Below, one piece after another: positions 34,272 to 44,487 of a DNA stretch of 64,000 nt. The stretch's first letter is position 1. Every line of letters begins with the position of its first letter. This DNA is from Trifolium pratense (lineage: Eukaryota > Streptophyta > Magnoliopsida > Fabales > Fabaceae). The position numbers and the translations under genes are program-made. The stretch spans positions 45,466,572-45,530,571 of the forward strand of contig NC_060059.1 of NCBI RefSeq assembly GCF_020283565.1, in the 5' to 3' direction. The notes beneath the pieces are model-generated. The model saw only the letters and a program-made list of their open reading frames with translations. It was not told the origin of the DNA and made no database searches.

Positions 34272-34730
34272 TATACAAAGTCAACAAGTTTTTTCCATAA
34301 GATTTCTGTCCGTTTTTCTTCTGCAACTTCCCAAAAATACCATTTTGGTGTAAAACTTAGCTTTAATTCTACATTTGATCCATTATCTTTATTTTAGGTT
34401 TCAAGTTGGTCCTTATCTTTTAAAAGTTTCAAATTGGTCTCTTATCTTTTCTTCCGTTTAATAAGTTGATCCCTCCCGTCAATTTTTTGACTGACGCCGT
34501 TAGACGAGAACACGTGGCAAACGGAAAACAAACGTGGACAGACACATGGATTTTTTTGACATGTCATTTGCCACGTCAATTTCTTTAAATTTTTAAATTA
34601 AAATAAAATACAACTAAAAATGCTGAATCTTTTAATTCTTTTTTTTACACAATCTTTTAATTGTTTTAAGTAAAATAAAATAAAATAAAAAAATACTGGC
34701 TGAATCTTTTAATTCTTTTTTGATTTTTTC

Positions 34731-35497
34731 TAGCAACACCCCTAATTTATCCAACCACACCCCAAAAAGACTAAAATATCCTTATTTTAAATTTTAATTC
34801 TCCAACACCCCCTTCTTCAATTTTTTGTCTCTTTAATATGTTCTGGTTCCATATTTTCTCAACCTTTTCATCTTCTCTTCACTTCATCTTCACTTTCTTC
34901 ATTCATTCAATCAAACAATTTTCAAGTACATATAAATCTATTCAAGACTTGTAGTACTTATTGAAAGTTTGAAACAAACTAAATGCACATAAACCCTTGT
35001 TCTCAATTTAATTTTTATGATTTTTTGACCCATTGTTCCCACGATGCCTAACTCCATGAAACTTCTTGTTATTGCCAATACTTTTGCTTGTCGAACTACT
35101 CCAATTCGTCTATAATGTATTATTGTAGAAAAAACTTTAAAGCAAAAGCAAAAGATGATAAATTTTTTCCTCTCAGTGAATGGGCAAAGATGAATTATAG
35201 ATAGGTACTAATTTTTTGGTAGATACATATCACCGCTACATATCAAGATTTCAACAAACTTTACAAAGTGCTATTTTCGGTGTTTTTTTCATACGTGAAT
35301 TGAGTTTGCAGACTTATAAATGAATTCAATTCACTTAACACATGAACTTACAATTTTTCAGACACGTATGTGAATTTGATTTCACATACATTCACTCAAA
35401 AAATAAAATGAAAAGTAAGATTAAGGGCAGTATTGATATTGTCATTAAATTTAAAATAAATTTGGGTGTAACTAGGTATTTTTGGGGCGTTACTAGA
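34731..35497. mobile_element. Nested TIR element (putative)
   Basis: The left TAGCAACACCCCTAATTTAT and the complement of the right end (TAGTAACGCCCCAAAAATAC) are imperfect inverted repeats that both run into a TTATTTTAAA-like word. The interior is AT-rich with no ORF. A TSD was not clear. Confidence 0.45.
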
Positions 35498-35519
35498 AAA
35501 AAATTTTAAACTAAATGCT

Positions 35520-35703
35520 GGAGTTGAGATCCTCTCCATTTCTTATGTTTTCCATTTCTTCCATTACCAAAGTTTTTAAATATTTTGGGGTGTATAAATG
35601 ACATTTGGACCCACTTGATGTCACATTTTTGCATTTATATTCTCAAAACTATATAATAATGGAAGAAATGGAAAGAATTGGAAATGGAGAGGATCCTAAC
35701 TCA
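35520..35703. mobile_element. Small MITE with GGATCCTCTCC-type inverted ends
   Basis: The left end GAGTTGAGATCCTCTCCATT and the complement of the right end (GAGTTAGGATCCTCTCCATT) are near-identical, enclosing ~140 bp. The TSD is unclear. It is nested in the long-TIR element next to the coding-like insert. Confidence 0.55.
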
Positions 35704-35845
35704 ATCTTTTAAAAAAATTTTTAAACCAAAAAAAAAAAAAGAAAAAATTTTTTTTTTTTTTTTACAAAATCTTTTAATTCTTGATCTATGTTCATCATAA
35801 ATCAAGAACCGCCGACCAAGAACCCGTGAAGTCAGCTCCAGATTC

Positions 35846-36264
35846 ATGACACCTTCTGCATCCACCGCTCAAAGACGCCAACAACGAGACGATTCCGACG
35901 ACGAGAATTCTGAATCATCGTTCCCAATTGGTTATTCTTTTCAGAAAAAACAACAACAACAACAACAAAGAGTTGTAAGCTTTTCAAAGAATCAACTAAT
36001 AGGGATTTTGAAAATCCCCTAAACCTTAATCCCAATCCCAGTTCCAACCCTAATTCTAATTCTAATTCTAATTTTCTTCATCCTCCTAAATCTTCATCTT
36101 TTTCAAGAAGTAGAATCAATTCTACACCTTGTGCTTCTAGACCTGATACTCCAACTCCTACAATCTCTGTTTCTTCAAGATATAGACACACACCACAGCA
36201 TAGGTCTATCAATTCACGTTCTTCAGCTGCTACAATACGGGTTTATGTTCATCCAAGAATTTGA
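35846..36264 (+). pseudogene. Host-gene-like 5' coding fragment carried inside the long-TIR element
   Basis: From ATG at 35846 the sequence reads MTPSASTAQRRQQRDDSDDE, then QKKQQQQQQRVVSF. After a frame change near 35975 it continues NPLNLNPNPSS..NSNSN, SFSRSRINSTPCASRPDTP and TISVSSRYRHTPQHRS, ending at TGA 36262-36264. GC content and codon texture differ from the surrounding AT-rich DNA. The low-complexity Ser/Asn/Gln text looks like the disordered N-terminus of a plant protein, but I do not recognise the parent gene. Its position between TIR arms suggests Pack-MULE-type capture. Confidence 0.45.
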
Positions 36265-36610
36265 TTCTCCCCCTTTCTATAATTTTGTTTTATATATTCA
36301 GTATTTTTTTTATTTTACTTAAAAGAATTAAATGATTGTGTAAAAAAAAAAAGAATTAAAAGATTCAGCATTTTTAGTTGTATTTTATTTTTAATTTAAA
36401 AATTTAAAGAAATTGACGTGGCAATTGTCGTGCCAATGACATGTCAAAAAAATACATGTCTGTCCACATGTGTTTTTCGTTTGCCATGTGTCCCCGTCTA
36501 ACGGCGTCAGTCAACAAATTGACGGGAGGGACCAACTTATTAAACGGAATAAAAGATAAGGACCAATTCAAAACTTTTAAAAGATAAGAGACTAAATGTG
36601 CAATGAAGAA

Positions 36611-37115
36611 GAAAAAAACTCACTTTATTTCTCTACGGACATAGTTTTTGCTCGAATCAATTTGAAAATTCAAATTTCAAATTATCTCCCTTCAATACCA
36701 TGAATCACTTTCTTACTCGTTTTCAATTCTTCTCTCTTCAGCTCTCTCTCCCTCTTCTTTCAGTTTCCTCACGCCTCCTTCCCAATTTCACATGAAGGAA
36801 AAGAGCATGATTGATTGACACGCTATTTAGAGTCGCACCCTCCGACCTGTTTCAAGAACCATCAAACGAAATCCTCAGTTCAGCTTCATCAAGTAGAAAA
36901 GTTTCAACTTGCTTCTCAATCCCTCCCTTATTTCATGGTTTGATTTCATATTATGAGTTTTTTTTTGGAATGTTATTGTTTGGTTAGGTTCACAAATTTG
37001 GGTTTAATTAGATAAGTTTTCTGAACTTTAATTGATTGAATTTTGGTTTGTGGTGTTTTTTATATGATTTTCTATTTAGATGCATGGTTCATAGCAATGT
37101 TACTCATATGGTTGG
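36611..37115 (+). other. Pyrimidine-rich, 5'-UTR-like stretch
   Basis: 36620-36930 has CTCTCTCT-rich, leader-like composition and is followed by T-rich, intron-like DNA. A good acceptor with exon-like text occurs at 40402, on the other side of the LTR element. This may be a low-coding-potential transcript interrupted in its intron by the retroelement. No protein can be assigned. Confidence 0.25.
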
Positions 37116-37670
37116 TGTTAGATAATAATAAAATATGGTCTTATGTTATTGGGCCCTTAAAGCTTTTAGGTTAGTATAGTCCATTAAGTTCTACTATATA
37201 TATATGTTTTCTTGTAACTTTCATTATGTCATGTCATTGTACTCTAATGAAACCCTAGACTCCATTGTTCATTTCTATTTTGTATCTCTAATTCTAACAT
37301 GGTATCGAGAGCTTGGTTCGATCCTCCTTAGATAGTATATTGTTATTCCGCTGTCGGGTTCCTGATAGTTTGGGAATGTGTTGCTTTGTCCTATTGTTGG
37401 AATCGCAAGATTGGTGTTGGTGGATTTGAAACTTTGCAATCGGACAATGAAGTACAAGATTTTGCATCCATCTTTGAATTTGTTAGGTAGATAGAGAATC
37501 AGTGCATTAGTAAAAAAGCCACAACTTAAAAAAAAAAATATTGGGAGTAAGTTATTTTGTTCTTGTGAAGCTTTGGTCGATTTTTTGTTGTGTTGTTTCG
37601 TTTTTCTTGGTCTTTTCGATGGTGTGTTGGTAGATTTCAAGGTTGCCATTTAAATTGTTTGCTTTTACAT

Positions 37671-38370
37671 TTTTGCATTGGATTGTAAAGGTTTGGTTTT
37701 GGTGTGAATCATAAATGTAGGCGGTGGGATATATGTGAAGCTTTTGTTTTGGGAATATTGGATTAAGGCAATGTTATTAAGTTTGATTTTGATTCGGATG
37801 TTTATATATGTTAGGAACATGTTGATTTTGTATGCTGTTTGTGGGAAGATGATGAGTGCTTGTAAGGTGTTTGAGGAATGTCTTGTGTTGGATTTGGTTT
37901 ATTGAAATATCTTATTGGTTGGTTTTGTTCTATTTGGATAAAAAGGTTGTGTTGTGAAGACAACATAGGTTGTTTTATTTCATCGGAATGATGTAAAATG
38001 GCTTCTTGGAATGCAATGATTTTTGCATTGGATTGTAAAGGTTTGGTTTTGGTGTGAATCATAAATGTAGGCGGTGGGATATATGTGAAGCTTTTGTTTT
38101 GGGAATATTGGATTAAGGCAATGTTATTAAGTTTGATTTTGATTCGGATGTTTATATATGTTAGGAATATGTTGATTTTGTATGCTGTTTGTGGGAAGAT
38201 GATGAGTGCTTGTAAGGTGTTTGAGGAATGTCTTGTGTTGGATTTGGTTTATTGAAATATCTTATTGGTTGGCTTTGTTCTATTTGGATAAAAAGGTTGT
38301 GTTGTGAAGACAACATAGGTTGTTTTATTTCATCGGAATGATGTAAAATGGCTTCTTGGAATGCAATGAT
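37671..38370 (+). repeat. Tandem 350-bp duplication inside the LTR element
   Basis: Copies 37671-38020 and 38021-38370 abut exactly. Only about two substitutions were seen by eye (AGGAACATG/AGGAATATG; GGTTGGTTTTG/GGTTGGCTTTG), so the duplication is recent. It is more recent than the decay of the coding frame it contains, because both copies share the same stops. Confidence 0.92.
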
Positions 38371-38640
38371 TTCTTGTTATGAAAAGATTGGATCATATGT
38401 TTATGAGGATTGTTGGTTTGCTGGCAAATTCGTTAGACTCTTTTGTTGGATTGTATCTTTGTTTCATGGGAGTTTGGTTGTAACAAGTTGCAAGTGAATG
38501 AGTGCTTTCTAGTAAGAGCTTTTTGGAATTTTGGTGCGGTTGTTTGTTCGTTTTCGGTGCGATTCCGAGTGTTCTGAATTGTACGTATCATTCAAGAATT
38601 TTGGTGTAGATATGAATATTGAGGATGTGACTTTGCATAT
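37770..38640 (+). pseudogene. Pentatricopeptide-repeat (PPR) gene fragment captured by the LTR element
   Basis: Across frame changes the text reads FDFDSDVYI, VRNMLILYAVCGKMMSACKV, FEECLVLDLVY, then a stop where Trp is expected, NILLVGFV, and later MASWNAMISCYEKIG. These are typical words of plant PLS-class PPR proteins (organelle RNA-binding factors): SDVYVRNMLI, YAVCG, A-KVFEE, DLVSWN, SWNAMI. The first part is present twice because of the 350-bp duplication. Stops and frameshifts prevent any product. Confidence 0.65.
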
Positions 38641-39660
38641 GGATGGTGATGAATAGGTGGTTTTGACTTTTTGGTGTTTGCTCCTTTCTTCATTATGGTT
38701 TTCTTTTTTTGTTAGTCTTTGGTTGTTTGGTGAGTCAAGTGCTCACAATTTGGTTTATTTGGTGGGTTAAGTACTCACAATTTGGTTTCTTCTGATTGTC
38801 TCTCTATTGGTCTCTTCTAATTGATTGCTTCTCCCCCCTTTTGATTCTTCTTCTCTTTGATTGTCTCTCCCTCATTGACTTCTTCTGTTTGATTGCATCT
38901 TTCTTCCTATTTGGTTTCTTCTAATTGGTTATTCTCTCTGATGATTTCTTCTTGTTGGTTTGAATTAGTTTGGTTTTCTTTGATATGATTGGGTTGCTTA
39001 TGATGGTTCTTGTCGGTACGTTGGTTTCTCTTCTTTGATTTCTGATTCTTCTATTGATTGCATTGCATTTCTCCCTGTTGATTCTTTTGTCTAATTGCTT
39101 CTCTCTGCTGACTTCTTTCTGATTGATTGCACTTCTCCCTATTGATTTCTTCTATTTGATTGCATCTCTCTCTATTGCTGATTCTTCTGTTTGGTTTGGA
39201 TTTGTTCGATTGGTTTGTTTTGGTTAGCTTGGACTCGAATATATGTTGGATTGATTTGATTTGGTTCTCCTTTCTTTGATGACTTCTCTGTTGACTGCAA
39301 ATTGCCGCTCCGTTGGTCGTGGTATTAATTGGTTTGATTTATTTTTGGGTTAATTTGTAACAAGCTTAAAGCTTAGTAAGCTTTAGCTTGAGGGGTAGTG
39401 TTAGAAGTTTATATTATTATGTTTTTCGTATTTTGTTTGACAAACTTACAATGTTTTTTGTTTATGCATCGTGAGTTTGAGGGTAGGTGTTAGATAATAA
39501 TAAAATATGGGCTTATGTTATTGGGCCCTTAAAGCTTTTTGGTTAGTATAGTCTATTAAGTGTTCTTGTAACTTTCATTATGTCACATGCCATTGTACTC
39601 TAATGAAACCCTAACCTCCATTGTTCATTTCTATTTTGTATCTCTAATTCTAATAGTTGG

Positions 39661-40757
39661 AACCTTGTGATTTTTGTAGTTAGAAGGAACTGAATTTTTT
39701 AGATAGAAGAAATGTTCCATTCTTTTGATGGTGTATTAATGATATTAAATAGGTTTAGGGAAAATTTGTTATTGTAAAATAGATTTTTTTAACTTTAAAA
39801 ATTGACTTTTTTTGTTTGTTTTGGTAGATAAGTTTGGATTGTTGGAAAAAAGTTCCTAATTTGTCAAGTTACCCATATTGTTAGTAACCTCTTCTTAATT
39901 TGATTTCAAATTAGCAACTAATATAAAATATCCTATCAATTGGTTGTTACCTGGTCTTCCACATGCTCTGTCATGAACAAAGTATACACAATATTCATGA
40001 GCATTAAAAACTTTGAATTTGTATTACCATCTATATTCTACTCTAACTTATTTTGAGATTATCATACTTTACTCTTTACTCTAACTTATTTTGAGATTAT
40101 CATACTCTTATTTGTGTTTTTGTTTAATATTTCTGTAGAAGAGTAAATCGGCCGTTTCCATTCTATTATTTTTGAAGAACGCTCTCACCATATAAAGGTT
40201 TAAAATTACTTATCTTTTATTTCATCATCTGAATTTTATGTGGAATGTCTAATTTTTTGTTTATGTTTGCCAATTAGGTTTTTTTTGCACGGCATATTGC
40301 AGTGAACTGTTGCTGATGTTTATGTGTGACTCTTTTATTTCACAGTCTTGTGTGACTCTCTTTTATATCATGAAGTTTGATGATTTCTTTTCCTTTGCAG
40401 GAGGACACACATCCATCCTCCTTTGGATGAAATCAAGAGGAGCACCACGGCACCGACTTTATGCTTTTTGTTCCATTTCTCTACTATATTGGTTTTTACT
40501 ATTGAAGAAACATCTTTAACTAATCATGATATGTATCAGTATGTCATGTCATGTCTTTACTGTCAGATTTTGTATTCAGTTTTGAATTAAATATATTTGA
40601 CTAATTTTGTAGCCATTTGCAAATTTCCTGTTTAGAATCTTTTATGAGAATCTAACTTGGATTTATTTCTCTTTCAAGATCAATTCGTTAAATTGTATAG
40701 CCAAACTGAAGTGAAATATGGGAGTAGCTTTCAATACCAAGCTTGATATTTATTAAT
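39661..40757. other. Spacer with one possible exon
   Basis: Mostly AT-rich. 40380-40401 has the form of a 3' splice site (TTCTTTTCCTTTGCAG) before GAGGACACACATCCATCCTC. The short frame that follows ends at 40519 and has no recognisable motif. A 42-bp direct repeat (TACTCTAACTTATTTTGAGA) occurs at about 40038 and 40077. Confidence 0.3.
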
Positions 40758-41110
40758 GGGTAAATAGGGTTTTACCCCCCTGCAAAATAAGCCAATTTTG
40801 CATTACCCCCTGCAAAAAAAAAACTTGGGATTACCCCCTGCAATATGAAGATTCTCTCTTTTTACCCCATGCTTGACAACTTGGCATAGAATCTTTATTT
40901 TTTATGAGGTGACATGCATATGTGGCATTTATTTCATTTTTATTTTTTTAATTTGCACATGTCATTTTTATTATTAAATAAATTGGTGACAAATATTTAA
41001 AAAATTCCACTTAATTAGTTTTTAAAAAAATAAAAAATATTGTGTCAAAAAAAATTATTAAAAATAAAATATGTTAATTCAAAAAGATATGTTAATCCAT
41101 TGTTTCTAAC

Positions 41111-41146
<36 letters not shown>

Positions 41147-41941
41147 ACAATCTTTTCCTGTAACATAACACAAATCTTTCTCCTTCTCATTCTTCTTCTC
41201 AAAACCCAAAATTATTTTTTCTCTAACACAAACTCAGAATCCCAGAATCCTTTTTATCTAAAATAAAACCTAGAAATCCGCCGAATCACTCCGCCGAATT
41301 CGTCGAAACAAATGATTGATGAAGAACAAAGGCAGGAACTAGAAACCGGATTTCCTATAAAGGCAGAAACTGGGTTTTTGAATTTATGGGTTAGGGATTG
41401 AATTGATGGGATGAAGAATTGGGAAGAAGAATTATGTTTTTGGGTTAGGAAGAAATTGGGTTGTTGCAAAGGGATGAAGAATAGAAGAACAAAAGAAATT
41501 TATGATTATGTTTCTGGGTTTACCGAGATTGATTTTTGGAAGAAAAAAAATTGGGTTCTTTTTGGATTGTTGTTCTTGGTGGTGTTGATGATTTTGTTGA
41601 TGTTGTTGTTGTTCTTGGTGGTGTTGATGTTGTTGTTCTTGTTGAATGATGAAAGTTATCGTGGTAGGGATGAAGGGGAAATTAGAAAAGAATTTATTAT
41701 TATTTTTTTAATTTTTAGTTTATTTAATAATAAAAATGACATGTGCAAATTTAAAAAAATAAAAAATAAATAAATGCCACATATGCATGCCACCTCGTAA
41801 AAAATAAAGATTCTATGCCAAGTTGTCAAGCAGGGGGTAAAAAGAGAGAATCTTCATATTGCATGGGGTAATCCCAAGTTTTTTTTTGCAGGGGTAATGC
41901 AAAATTGGCTTATTTTGCAGGGGGTAAAACCCTATTTACCC
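40758..41941. mobile_element. 1.18-kb long-TIR Mutator-like element with 9-bp TSD
   Basis: Arms of ~230 bp (40758-40985 and 41700-41941) begin GGGTAAATAGGGTTTTACCC. They share CCCCCTGCAAAATAAGCC and the ACTTGGCATAGAATCTT word. Exact 9-bp TSD TTTATTAAT (40749-40757 and 41942-41950). The interior has a 28-bp poly(A) (41115-41142) followed by transcript-like text with GAAGAAG stretches and a short Leu/Val-rich frame (about 41555-41645). This could be an acquired cDNA or gene fragment, but no protein is recognised. Confidence 0.85.
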
Positions 41942-42466
41942 TTTATTAATTTAGTTCGTTTCGACAACACGGACGTTGAAGCGTGATTTCAGGTGACGAA
42001 ATTTGGCCCTTATCATTGTTTTTTGTTTTGTATTAAGATTTTGGCTACGTTTTGTTTTTACTATAATATTACGATGTTTTTGGTATATAACTTGCAATCT
42101 AATTATAAGAGTTCAAGATATTTTAGGCTACATTTTGATTTTGATACTCCTCTATTTTTTCGAGACACTTTTCATAGATTATTCTTAGTCTAATAGTATC
42201 ATGTTGTTAAGCAAATCCAACAAAAATATTGTCTCTTATTATATTTGATATTTTCAATTAACTGGTCCTTCATGTAGAATATCTGCTCCGTAATTTTTCT
42301 TTCCTTTTCAATTTATATCAATGGTTTTGCTATACAAAAAGACTTTGAGTAAATCTATGACTTTGATATGATGTTCTTAAATTTAGAATGTAAAATGCTG
42401 CCAAAGTCATATAGTTAGGGAAATATAGACAAGGTGTACATGAAGACAATAAGTTTGTGAGCTATT

Positions 42467-43278
42467 CTTACATAGACACAAGCCTAAATTAGGCACACAT
42501 ACATAACTTAAAAAACATTTCTCTAAGTTTGCATGTCCTTAGCCAATAGTTATCTTCTCACTAATAGAAGTATACTCTTTGCTTTATGAAATGCAATCAA
42601 GACATGAAGAATCACTTTATTTAGGCAGAGTCCCAGTTGAGGAGAAAGTTATATTAGAACTCAATTTCAAATGGCTGAGATCAAAAGTTGTCCTAGTGTT
42701 GATGATGCACATCGTTGTTCCTGCGTTCTCTTCGAACGTCGTCATCAACTCACCCTCAACAACGCAGCATAGGCAACAATAACGCAGCAACTTCAACTAT
42801 AACAAAACAACAACAATAGTTTTTTTCTTGGTTATGGTTTAAAGGTTATGATTTTTTTTCTTATCGCGTGACTGGAAAAGGGACGTGGTTGAAGGATATA
42901 AATTGAAATTGGGTTTGTTATTTGTTCTTGTCTTTGATTCACGATAGAAAAGGTTCCTAAATCCATATCAATAGCACAATAAAAAATCATCTAAAGAATA
43001 ATCCAAAAGTCTTATAGCAGAATTGTTATATTGATTAATGCAAGAGATTGAAATTGTAATCTGATTTGTGAAGTTGTCTTTTTAAAACAATCAAAGAGAT
43101 TGAAGAAATCTCAACAAAAAAAAAAACAGAAACTATTAATATTAATGCCCAATATTTATGCACATACACATTAATCAAAAAAATTAAAAGAAAAATAAAA
43201 CAGTCACATTAATAAATATAATTTTTTTTACTTATGTGTGTGCCTAACACCTCTAATTTGTGGTTGTGCCTAAGTAAG
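42467..43278. mobile_element. TIR element (putative MITE/Mutator-like)
   Basis: The left end CTTACATAGACACAAGCC with AAATTAGGCACACA beyond pairs with the complement of the right end (CTTACTTAGGCACAACCACA, then AAATTAG and TTAGGCACACACATAAGT). The interior contains a 67-codon frame with no recognised family. TATT is present on both flanks, but a longer TSD is unclear. Confidence 0.5.
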
Positions 43279-43623
43279 TATTTTCCAGCATATAACTTTC
43301 TTTGGTGGAACAAAACAATTGAAAGGATTAACTTTCTTTGGAAATCTATGCTTAGGATGTAGTTAGATGGCTTCAGACTTTCAAACTAGAGGAATTCACC
43401 ATGTCATCAATTAATTCTTAATTCTTAATTTGGTGGTAGTGTTGTGTAAAGATCGAAAGGTTTCCATATGTTGGCATTTGTTTGCTGGTAGTGTCGTGTA
43501 TTTTTTGAGATGTAATATTTGTATTATCATAAAATTATTATGATAATATTATCAATAAACAAGTAAATTACAAATATTCCTATATAATATTATTATGACA
43601 AGATTATTATCGTAAAATTATCA

Positions 43624-43657
43624 TGATCCCGTGCATTGCACGGGTTTTTGTAACTAG
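43624..43657 (+). mobile_element. Helitron-like 3' terminus
   Basis: A perfect hairpin CCCGTGCATTGCACGGG is followed 9 bases later by CTAGT (TTTTTGTAACTAGT). A GC hairpin shortly before CTRR at an A/T target is the usual 3' end of plant Helitrons. The 5' TC end could not be located, so the extent of the element is unknown. Confidence 0.5.
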
Positions 43658-44239
43658 TATCAACTAAACGTGTTAAATTCATTTTAAACTGAATCCGGAT
43701 TGAGCAAACACATGAGATGACAATTTCATCTGCAGTTGTTTAAGACAATTTATTGTAGAAAATGTATTGCATGAGAATGGTTGTTTCATGCACAGGAAAA
43801 CTTTTTGATTATATTTAATTATTACAATGCAGCGTATCCAAAGTTAAGAGACACTTGAACAGACCAAGTCTAAATTAGTAGTATATATTACTCCCTAATA
43901 ATTTATAATCTTCCTCGTGCAACTTTCTCCATTTCTACAACTTCTCCATTGTGGATGCTGTTAGAGAATCTATTTGGCCATGTTTGCATTTATGTCTCAG
44001 AACCAAAAGAAAACAGAAGCAAAGCATGAGTTCAAACTCCAATATATGAACAACATATTCATTATGTATAAAAGTTCATATCCATTTACACAGCAATACA
44101 AAAAAGAGGAAAGTGAGCTTGGACGCCAAGCTCAGCTTCACTTTTTAAACCAGGATAACAAAAAATGGACATCCAAGGCACACCCACTTATCATCAATAC
44201 TGTAATAAATATTAAAAACCCTACCCCTTCTTTATAATG

Positions 44240-44487
44240 AAGATTTTACAAATGAATGTGAAGAAAAGAATGAAAAAATAACTTTACATCAGGGCCATGA
44301 TGATGCAGGGACATTGACTCGATAAACAATATGCAGATGGATGGTAAAATGAAAACAAAATTAGGTATAAAGAAAAAAGAATGAAAACAGAATTGTATAT
44401 ACAACCACTATGCAAAGACCAGCAACTGATTTTGTTGCTTTCCTTAACGACTACGATAAATGTATACTACTAAGCTTCCCTTGCTGC
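44240..44487 (-). other. 3' UTR region of the myosin gene
   Basis: Non-coding DNA following the TAG at 44488-44490. No clear polyadenylation signal could be singled out in the AT-rich sequence. The stretch further left (43660-44240) contains only a chance frame (43974-44237) with no motif. Confidence 0.35.

Larger units (their letters stand above)
34359..36610. mobile_element. Long-TIR (Mutator-like) element with nested MITEs and coding-like insert
   Basis: Arms of ~300 bp pair about 34370-34690 with about 36320-36600. They share TTTCAAGTTGGTCC-like text, CTAACGGCGTCAGTCAA (complement on the left), ACGTGGCAAACGG-like text and GAATCTTTTAATTC. Terminal bases are degraded, so the exact ends and a 9-bp TSD could not be established. 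Inside are two nested TIR elements and the start of a host-like coding sequence at 35846-36264. Confidence 0.6.
37116..39655 (+). mobile_element. Non-autonomous LTR retrotransposon (2.5 kb) with PPR-gene fragment
   Basis: 5' LTR 37116-37299 (184 bp) and 3' LTR 39488-39655 (168 bp) both start TGTTAGATAATAATAAAATA. The 5' copy ends CTAACA and the 3' copy ends CTAATA. An exact TSD GTTGG flanks them (37111-37115, 39656-39660). A primer-binding site TGGTATCGAGAGC abuts the 5' LTR at 37300, and a purine-rich GAGGGTAGG precedes the 3' LTR. No gag or pol is visible. The interior holds a tandem 350-bp duplication with pentatricopeptide-like coding remnants and, from ~38660 on, a TTCTTCT/GATTG-rich low-complexity zone. 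Confidence 0.88.

Noticed and set aside
41411..41773. 120-codon frame with a Leu/Val-rich stretch as a membrane protein gene
   Set aside because: It lies across the interior and right arm of the 1.18-kb Mutator-like element, and its last part is TIR sequence. The hydrophobic run comes from TTGTTG repeats.
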